DNA of 57,185 nt from JACRIM01 sp038042195. GTDB taxonomy: Bacteria; Planctomycetota; Phycisphaerae; UBA1845; UTPLA1. The notes beneath the pieces are model-generated. The model did not search any database, was not told the origin of the DNA, and saw only the letters and a program-made list of their open reading frames with translations. Below, one piece after another: positions 51,368 through 57,185 of the stretch; the stretch's first letter is position 1; each line of letters begins with the position of its first letter. Position numbers and translations under genes: made by a program. Where the stretch lies: positions 1 through 57,185 of the forward strand of contig JBBTET010000037.1 of assembly GCA_038042195.1 (NCBI GenBank), in the 5' to 3' direction.

Positions 51368-51504
51368 CGGGGTTTCAGTTTCCTCTTGGAGGCAGGTAGG
51401 TTATTCGCATTCCGATGATCCGCCAATCAACAAGCCCATGTCGAGAATGGATGTAGAGCGAAAACGCTATCGACGCCCGGAAGTCATCTTAGTATTCTCT
51501 TCAC

Positions 51505-52977
51505 ATGAGGCTGGAGCGAGTCTATTGGGCGAGTTACGCCGTGTTGGCGGTTGGTATGGGCCTGTGCATCGTGCTGACCATGGCGACGCCCGCGCGACTG
51601 GCCTATGACGATCACTTCACTCCCATCGAGATTATGGTGAGGGAACATCGCCCCCCCTTGCCGGAAGAATGCTGGGAGTGCTACCAGCCGCCGCTTTATT
51701 ACGCGGTCGCATCCCTTGCCTATGGCATGACCGAGTCCACGGCGAAGCTCGTCGGCACAACGCCGACGCAGGCAACCGCCGCCGCGAAGAAGGTTGTGCA
51801 ATGCACCTCCACTGCTGCGGGAAGCATCACGCTGCTGCTTTGCCTACTCATCCTGCGCGTGCCGACACGACGCCCACCCGGAATCGAGGCGATGAGTCTC
51901 GCCAGCGTGGCCCTGCTACCGCGACATATCTACATGTCGGCAATGGTCACAAACGATGCACTCACCTATCTTGTGGCGAGCCTGGCCGTCTATGTCTTCT
52001 TACGAACGTCGGTGCGCAATTGGCCATTGGTCGGTTGCATGTTGGTGGGTGGCTTGGCAGGACTTGCCATCCTCTGCAAGGCCTACTCGATGATGACCGC
52101 CGGCGCGCTCCTCTGCACCGCCATGCTCAGTCGACGAAGAGAATCCGATGCTTCCAAACCGCGTCGCAAGGGCGAACGAACCATGCCCCAGCCTCAGCAT
52201 CGACGTATGTTGGGGCCGGTTCTCGCCATCGCCATACCGTGTCTGGCCCTTGGAATCTGGCCGACGGTGCGCAATCTCGCACATTACAACAAGCCGCACG
52301 TTGATAACTTCGACTTCTTCCAGACGGCCATGCAATCCCAGTTCCCCGGCTCACGCGATCAAATCGACTTCACCACATTTCGCATCGTGAGCCTCCTCGA
52401 TCGTCCGTGGGTCCATCTATCGCACGTCAACAGCTTCTGGACCGAGTTGTATGCACGCTATTGGTTTGACTACGAAGGACTGAATATCAGCCTTGCGGTC
52501 TCAAATGAATGGCGGGGATTTGTCCGCAGTCTGCGTCTGACCGGCTCTCAGCGAACGCGCGAGGATTGGAAGCGGGTTCTCGCGTGGAGCGAAAAGGACG
52601 TGCCCCGGACCTTGCGAATTGGCGCGATCGCCTCGTACTGCGCCGGCATACCGATCACCGCCGCCATTCTCATCAGTCTATTTCACTCGCTGCGGCGTCT
52701 GCGCGAGTGCTCGTCAACCTGCCTGCATACGTTGAATCCGTTGGCCAGCCTGTTCGTCCCCATCTTCCAGGTTCTGCGGTTGCCCTTCATGTCCGCGATG
52801 AAGGCTGCCTTCACGCTCAACGCCGTTTCCTCGGCCCCCTGGCTCCTGGCCACCGCCGTCGAATCCTTACCAGCCAAACTTCGCCACATCGTCATCTGCC
52901 TAATCTGCCTGAGCCTTCTCACCCTCCTGGCCGCCAACATCAATTTCATCGTCTACATGTTCCAACACGCGGCGTAA
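51505..52977 (+). CDS. Polytopic membrane protein, probable GT-C glycosyltransferase
   Basis: The 490-aa protein has about ten hydrophobic segments. The first loop carries AYDDHFTPIEIMVREH and CYQPPLYYAVASLAYG, the acidic-and-Pro/Tyr pattern of the PMT/ArnT-like (GT39/83) family. Further on are PRHIYMSAMVTNDALTYLVA and LAILCKAYSMMTAG. GT-C enzymes use lipid-linked sugars on the outer face of the membrane. A TAGTAT about 10 bp before the ATG suggests a very short leader. Family membership is moderate; substrates are unknown. Confidence 0.68.
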   Translation: MRLERVYWASYAVLAVGMGLCIVLTMATPARLAYDDHFTPIEIMVREHRPPLPEECWECYQPPLYYAVASLAYGMTESTAKLVGTTPTQATAAAKKVVQCTSTAAGSITLLLCLLILRVPTRRPPGIEAMSLASVALLPRHIYMSAMVTNDALTYLVASLAVYVFLRTSVRNWPLVGCMLVGGLAGLAILCKAYSMMTAGALLCTAMLSRRRESDASKPRRKGERTMPQPQHRRMLGPVLAIAIPCLALGIWPTVRNLAHYNKPHVDNFDFFQTAMQSQFPGSRDQIDFTTFRIVSLLDRPWVHLSHVNSFWTELYARYWFDYEGLNISLAVSNEWRGFVRSLRLTGSQRTREDWKRVLAWSEKDVPRTLRIGAIASYCAGIPITAAILISLFHSLRRLRECSSTCLHTLNPLASLFVPIFQVLRLPFMSAMKAAFTLNAVSSAPWLLATAVESLPAKLRHIVICLICLSLLTLLAANINFIVYMFQHAA

Positions 52978-53052
52978 CGCCACATTCGACGCACGTGCCC
53001 ACTTTGGATAAAGTCCGCAATCCTAAATCGTGGTCATGGGTTCGGCTGAAAA

Positions 53053-54603
53053 ATGGCGACGCATCACAGTTCAAAAGGCGCTCCAATCGACATCACGCTC
53101 GACGGCGGCACCATTTCGCTTACCACGCTTGATGAGACCCTCGGTCGTACAATTCGTGTCACGATCCCCGACTCCGCATGGGAGCGCGTCCGTGCCTCTC
53201 GTGCCGTGATCGAAAAGCACGTCGCGGCCGGCGACGTGATCTACGGCGTCAACACTGGCTTCGGCAAGCTCTGCAACAAACGAATCTCCAATGCCGAACT
53301 CGCCAAGCTCCAGGAAAACCTGATCCTCTCCCATGCGGTCGGCGTTGGTCCGCCCATCCCCGCTGACATCGTCCGCTTGATGCTGCTTTTCAAGATCAAT
53401 GCCTTGCTTGCCGGGGCGAGCGGGATCCAACCGGCCTGTGTCGAGTGGCTCGTCGCCATGTTGAATGCCGACCTCCTGCCCGTGGTACCGACGCGCGGCT
53501 CGCTCGGTGCCAGTGGTGACCTTGCTCCGCTCGCGCATCTCGTCATGCCGATGATCGGGCGCGGACGTGTATTGGAAAACGGAGTCGAGCAGCCTGCCGC
53601 CGACGCCATGACGCGCCACGGCATCAAACCCGTCGCCCTCGCCGCGAAGGACGGCCTTGCGCTCATCAACGGCACGCAGATGATGCTGGCCTACCTTGCC
53701 GACATCGTCGTGCGCGGCCATAGACTCGCCAAGCACGCGGATGTGATCGCCACCATGTCGCTGGAGGCTATTCGGGGAAGCCTGAAGCCCTTTAGCGAGG
53801 GGTTGCTGGCCCTTCGACCGCATCGCGGTGCGGTGGAAGTAGGGGAAAACGTACGTCGACTGATGGCCGATAGCGAGATACTTCTCTCTCATGCCAACTG
53901 CGACAAGGTGCAAGACCCGTACAGCCTTCGCTGCGTGCCGCAGGTCCACGGTGCGTGCCGCGACTCCCTGCGCCATGCCACGCAAACGATGCTGACGGAG
54001 GTGGCCTGCGTCACCGACAATCCCGTCGTCGTCGGTAATGAGGTCATCAGCGGAGGGAACTTCCACGGCGAACCGCTCGCCCTGGTGTTCGACTATCTCT
54101 GTCTCGCCCTCAGCGAATGGGCCAACATCTCCGAGCGTCGAACGTATCTGCTCCTGTCCGGCCCCGACGAATTGCCGACGCTGCTCATGAAGGACACGGG
54201 CCTCAATAGCGGCTTCATGATTCCACAGTACACGGCCGCTGCCCTCGTGAATGAAAACAAGGTGCTCTGCACGCCGGCCAGCGTCGATTCCATTCCATCG
54301 AGCCTCGGCCAGGAGGACCATGTGAGCATGGGGGCCACCAGCGCCCTCAAGTGCCGGCAGGTTCTGGAAAACGCGGAGACGGTGCTGGCTATCGAGATGA
54401 TATGCGCCGGGCAGGGGTTGGATTACCGGTTGCCGACCCAACCGGGGGCTGGGCCGCGTACGGCGTTGGAAGCCTTGCGCACACGCATTTCTCACGCAGA
54501 GGCGGATCGGGCGTTTGGCGAAGACATTCACACGTCGCTGGCCATGTTGCGCGAGCAGAGCATTCTCAAAGCGGTTGAAGGCAGGGTCGGCCCGTTGCAC
54601 TAA
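53053..54603 (+). CDS. hutH: Histidine ammonia-lyase
   Basis: HutH (516 aa) converts histidine to urocanate. The MIO cofactor triplet Ala-Ser-Gly is in RGSLGASGDLAPLAHLV. VIYGVNTGFGKLCNKRI near the N-terminus, QDPYSLRCVPQVHGACRD and FHGEPLALVFDYL are conserved in the aromatic ammonia-lyase family. A C-terminal LGQEDHVSMGATSALK completes the set, and the length is normal. The other hut genes are not adjacent, so it may act alone or in a scattered pathway. A phenylalanine or tyrosine lyase is less likely because the QEDHVSMG region is of HutH type. Confidence 0.93.
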   Translation: MATHHSSKGAPIDITLDGGTISLTTLDETLGRTIRVTIPDSAWERVRASRAVIEKHVAAGDVIYGVNTGFGKLCNKRISNAELAKLQENLILSHAVGVGPPIPADIVRLMLLFKINALLAGASGIQPACVEWLVAMLNADLLPVVPTRGSLGASGDLAPLAHLVMPMIGRGRVLENGVEQPAADAMTRHGIKPVALAAKDGLALINGTQMMLAYLADIVVRGHRLAKHADVIATMSLEAIRGSLKPFSEGLLALRPHRGAVEVGENVRRLMADSEILLSHANCDKVQDPYSLRCVPQVHGACRDSLRHATQTMLTEVACVTDNPVVVGNEVISGGNFHGEPLALVFDYLCLALSEWANISERRTYLLLSGPDELPTLLMKDTGLNSGFMIPQYTAAALVNENKVLCTPASVDSIPSSLGQEDHVSMGATSALKCRQVLENAETVLAIEMICAGQGLDYRLPTQPGAGPRTALEALRTRISHAEADRAFGEDIHTSLAMLREQSILKAVEGRVGPLH

Positions 54604-54624
54604 CACGGGGGCTATTGAACCCGA

Positions 54625-57027
54625 TCACGGCGACGCAGGCTGAGTGCAGGGGAAATTCTCGGTTGTCCAATCCACAAGTTGCAGTTCGCCCGGCTTCGGC
54701 AAGTCAGGTCTTGATCTGGCCATCTGCCGAACAGTATCACTCACAGGCATGTAATGCGATATTTTTCCCTCAGCATCAACTATCACTTCAAAACTCGGCA
54801 TTTGATCAATGCCCGAGTCTTCAGCCGGACTGAGCCTGAGAGAAATAAATCGATCGGGCAAATAGCCATTGGGTAATGCCGAACCCGAAACGACAATTGG
54901 AACAAACTGCCATGACTTTGCAAAAACGGCGGGACAAAACGTCTTGTACCAGGCAACCTTGAAAACTTCGCCCGTCCATTGTGGCGGCGCAGTTGGGAGA
55001 ATCCAGGCATTTGATGTCATCCCCAGCACAGGGCGAATGCCAAATATGACCTTTGGATGCCTCGACTGATTCAGTTCCGTAAATGCCGGCTCGTCTCGGT
55101 CGCCCCTGGGTGCGATGCAAACAAGCAGTCGTTCCGCCGAAAGCCAGCCAACTTCGGAAATTCCACCGTCCTGCCACACGGAAAAGAGGACGTCACCGTT
55201 CTGGTTGTAAATGCGCAACACGCCTTGCGTAAATCGCTCATGTTGAAAACAGGCCACGATTTCATCGCCGGCATTCCTGTCACCATCAAAAATGTCAATC
55301 GTCCATGCGTGCGCGAGACAGAAATCTTCCGCGCGATAAGCACGGCCTTTCGCGTGGGCCGGTCGCGGCCACCAATCATCCGGCATGGCCCGCACGGTAG
55401 CCTCATCAACAAACATCTCACGAACTGGATCGGTCCTGTCTGGTTCAAAAATGCACAACTTGCCGCGAAACCGGTCGGTGCGATGACAGTCAAACCCGAT
55501 CAGGGCCGCCATGCCTTCTCGTGGGCGATCGAGCTTGAGTGCACATCGAATTCCGGCACTATTGTCAGTAGATTTCCATTCACCTAGGTACTCGTCGGAC
55601 TTCGAAAGGAATACAGCATGGTCTCCATGCAAAAACGGCCTATGCCTATGCCTATCCCAACTCAGTCCGCCTTGCGTCAAGGCGACGCTGGCCGGAGAAT
55701 GGCGTATGAGTTCAATCGAACGTTTAGACACCACCACAATCAGCCCCGCAATAAGAAGCCCGGCGAGAATCGGAGTCGCCAAGGGATGCCGCGCCGCCCA
55801 GCGCAGCATCCTTGAATATGCCGTCGGCGGCCGAGCGCTGATCGGTTCGCCATTGATCAAGCGCCGAACATCATTCGAGAGATCGCTCACCGACTGATAT
55901 CGTTTCGCGCGAGACTTTTCGATGGCCTTCAGGATGATGGTCTCGAGGTCACCCTTCACAGGTTGAAAACCCGCTCTGATAGCCCCACCCTTGCCCTCCC
56001 CTTCGTAAGGGGAGGGAATGGAACCGCGATCACTGCGCTTGAATGTACTCGGCCGCCTCGGTTCCTGTTCACAGATAATTCGAGCGGCGGATTGAATGGT
56101 CATGTTCGACACGTCGTACGGCATCCGCCCGGTCAGCAACTCGTAGAGAATCATGCCGAGCGAGTAGATGTCCGTGGTTGCGTCAATCTGACTGGGATCG
56201 GCCGCGCATTGTTCCGGACTCATGTAGGCCAGGGTTCCGAGCAATTGCCCCGCCTCGGTGTGCATGGTGGTCGCGGCGATATCGGAATCCACCGTGCGAG
56301 CGATGCCGAAGTCGATGACTTTGACGATACCACGACCCCACTTAGCCCCCGGTGAATCACCGGGGGCTATATGATCGACACCCACCAGCACATTCGCCGG
56401 CTTCAAATCCCGATGGATCACACCCTTCTGATGCCCATAGGCGACGGCATCGCAAAGTTGCAAAAAAAGCTCGAGGCGGACCTTTTGCGTCAGCGAGTGC
56501 TCATCCGCGTACTTCGTGATCGGCCGCGCATCTGGCACGTACTCCATCGCGAAATAATGAATGGTGGCACCGGTCTCCGACCTGTGAGTCCCCGCCTCAT
56601 AGACCTGCGCGATGTTCGTATGCCGCAGGTAGCCGAGGATGTGCGACTCGGCATCGAACCGCTTTTCGGCAGATCGGGTCCAGAATGCTGCCTGAAGAAC
56701 CTTGAGCGCGACATCGCGTCGTGGCTTTACTTGCTCTGCGAGATACACCGTCCCCATGCCGCCGCGGGCGATTGCCTCTTTGATCGTGTACCCCGCGACG
56801 ACGCAGCCGATGAGCGGGTCGGCTTGGTCGGTGCGAAACTCGCCGATCTCCTTCGGCACCAGGAATGCCGGTTCGGCCCGGACATCGTGTTCCAATAGTG
56901 ACTCCACTTCCGCACGCAAGCCTCCATCCGATCCGCATCGATCCGAAAGCAGCGCAGGCCGCTCGGCCGTCGGGGCGTGTCGGACAGCGTCAAAGATGGA
57001 GAGTATGGTCTCCCACCGATCCGGCAT
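54625..57027 (-). CDS. Membrane Ser/Thr protein kinase with two palindromic in-frame inserts
   Basis: The protein (800 aa) starts at the ATG at 57027 with a planctomycete N-terminal motif (RWETILSIFDAVRHAP, AEVESLLEHD). The kinase domain (about 78-385) has ARGGMGTVYLAEQ, VALKVLQ, VIHRDLKPANVL, VIDFGIA and YMSPEQC. Residues about 219-228, between the catalytic loop and DFG, are encoded by a perfect palindrome. Residues about 335-351, just before KGDLETIILKAIEK, are encoded by hairpin repeat copy C. A transmembrane helix follows at 413-434 (HPLATPILAGLLIAGLIVVV). The 360-residue C-terminal domain is unknown and could be an extracytoplasmic sensor. It follows an ECF sigma gene, as in the pair at 42.3-45.6 kb. 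Confidence 0.9.
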   Translation of the reverse strand: MPDRWETILSIFDAVRHAPTAERPALLSDRCGSDGGLRAEVESLLEHDVRAEPAFLVPKEIGEFRTDQADPLIGCVVAGYTIKEAIARGGMGTVYLAEQVKPRRDVALKVLQAAFWTRSAEKRFDAESHILGYLRHTNIAQVYEAGTHRSETGATIHYFAMEYVPDARPITKYADEHSLTQKVRLELFLQLCDAVAYGHQKGVIHRDLKPANVLVGVDHIAPGDSPGAKWGRGIVKVIDFGIARTVDSDIAATTMHTEAGQLLGTLAYMSPEQCAADPSQIDATTDIYSLGMILYELLTGRMPYDVSNMTIQSAARIICEQEPRRPSTFKRSDRGSIPSPYEGEGKGGAIRAGFQPVKGDLETIILKAIEKSRAKRYQSVSDLSNDVRRLINGEPISARPPTAYSRMLRWAARHPLATPILAGLLIAGLIVVVSKRSIELIRHSPASVALTQGGLSWDRHRHRPFLHGDHAVFLSKSDEYLGEWKSTDNSAGIRCALKLDRPREGMAALIGFDCHRTDRFRGKLCIFEPDRTDPVREMFVDEATVRAMPDDWWPRPAHAKGRAYRAEDFCLAHAWTIDIFDGDRNAGDEIVACFQHERFTQGVLRIYNQNGDVLFSVWQDGGISEVGWLSAERLLVCIAPRGDRDEPAFTELNQSRHPKVIFGIRPVLGMTSNAWILPTAPPQWTGEVFKVAWYKTFCPAVFAKSWQFVPIVVSGSALPNGYLPDRFISLRLSPAEDSGIDQMPSFEVIVDAEGKISHYMPVSDTVRQMARSRPDLPKPGELQLVDWTTENFPCTQPASP
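55983..56020. repeat. Dispersed hairpin repeat, copy C, inside the kinase gene
   Basis: CCCTCCCC (55994-56001), loop TTCGTAA and GGGGAGGG (56009-56016) are preceded by CCCCACCCTTG. It matches copies A and B. In frame it encodes SIPSPYEGEGKGGA within the kinase domain. Confidence 0.8.
56343..56369. repeat. Perfect 27-bp palindrome inside the kinase gene
   Basis: Two 12-bp arms, TAGCCCCCGGTG and its complement, flank a 3-nt loop. It is read in frame as IAPGDSPGA between the catalytic loop and DFG motif. The TAGCCCC arm resembles short repeats common in planctomycete genomes. Confidence 0.85.
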
Positions 57028-57042
57028 GGTAAATCCACGTAG

Positions 57043-57090
57043 GGTCCGCTGTGCGGACCAATGAGTATCCAACGGTCCGCACAGCGGACT
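57043..57090. repeat. Pair of inverted palindromes between ECF sigma and kinase genes
   Basis: GGTCCGC-TGT-GCGGACC (57043-57059) and GGTCCGC-ACA-GCGGACT (57074-57090) are each palindromic and are reverse complements of each other, 14 bp apart. They fill nearly all of the 63-bp gap between the sigma stop codon and the kinase ATG. Confidence 0.85.
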
Positions 57091-57185
57091 CTACTTCGTC
57101 AGCGCGCGATACAGCCACGCGCGGGCCATTCGCCATTCGCTGTCGACGGTTCGCGGCGCGAGGCCCATCAACTCCGCCGTCTGAT
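57091..57185 (-). CDS. ECF sigma factor, C-terminal end (partial)
   Basis: The last 30 codons of a minus-strand gene run off the right edge. They encode QTAELMGLAPRTVDSEWRMA and RAWLYRALTK, then TAG. This is region 4 of a planctomycete-type ECF sigma factor: the HTH TAELxGLxPRTVxxxW followed by ARAWLYREL. It is the upstream partner of the kinase at 54625-57027. Confidence 0.82.
   Translation of the reverse strand, partial: QTAELMGLAPRTVDSEWRMARAWLYRALTK

Noticed and set aside
53071..54606. A 511-codon open frame antisense to hutH
   Set aside because: HutH on the plus strand has the full set of family motifs; the antisense frame has no domain and arises from high GC in third positions.

Overview
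The window is about 57 kb of moderately high-GC bacterial chromosome with few long gaps. Several traits point to a planctomycete, possibly of the Phycisphaerae: a PEP-CTERM protein, dockerin-tailed and FG-GAP secreted proteins, two ECF sigma factor/Ser-Thr kinase pairs, a small conserved planctomycete-type Cys protein, and short palindromic repeats scattered through intergenic and coding DNA. No rRNA or taxonomic marker is present, so this placement is an inference.

Layout. 0-3.8 kb: an RlmN-like methyltransferase, a DUF4258/HTH toxin-antitoxin-like pair, tRNA-Cys(GCA) and a PEP-CTERM secreted protein. 3.9-17.5 kb: one leftward exopolysaccharide cluster. In order of transcription it encodes a TPR/SPOR lipoprotein, a Wza-like exporter, a Wzz-like co-polymerase, a BY-kinase homologue with a damaged Walker A, a Wzy-like ligase/polymerase, a Wzx-like flippase, a fused GT2-GT4, a GT4, a WecG-type transferase and an initiating sugar phosphotransferase. 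17.5-22.5 kb: dockerin remnants and a dockerin protein, a repeat-rich stretch, lexA and three small metabolic or unknown genes. 22.5-28.6 kb: a complete ISC iron-sulfur operon, iscR-iscS-iscU-iscA-hscB-hscA-fdx-iscX, in the same order as in E. coli. 28.7-33.6 kb: a vanadium-haloperoxidase-like lipoprotein, a repetitive secreted protein, an Rpe-like epimerase and a small Cys protein.

34.3-35.2 kb holds the most striking gene. It is a TlpA-like thioredoxin whose WCGPC active site is written TGG-TGA-GGC-CCG-TGC. A perfect 7-bp hairpin with a G-starting loop lies at the distance expected of a bacterial SECIS, so it is probably a selenoprotein. 35.4-38.6 kb: an epimerase, methyltransferase and B12-binding radical SAM operon. 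39-42 kb: an AraC regulator, an FG-GAP/dockerin gene broken by a TAA codon, and a small lipoprotein. 42.3-45.6 kb: ECF sigma plus a kinase with TPRs. 45.7-54.6 kb: a phosphohexomutase-fold protein that has lost every catalytic motif, divergent from acetyl-CoA synthetase; then a DUF3052-like protein, GDP-fucose synthase, a GT-C-like membrane protein and HutH. 54.6-57.2 kb: a second kinase, with two palindromes inserted in frame in its kinase domain, and the 3' end of its ECF sigma gene.

Two themes recur. Several enzyme-fold proteins have lost catalytic residues (BY-kinase, phosphomutase, an SDR). Palindromic repeats have been absorbed into reading frames (kinase, GT fusion linker, GT C-terminus).
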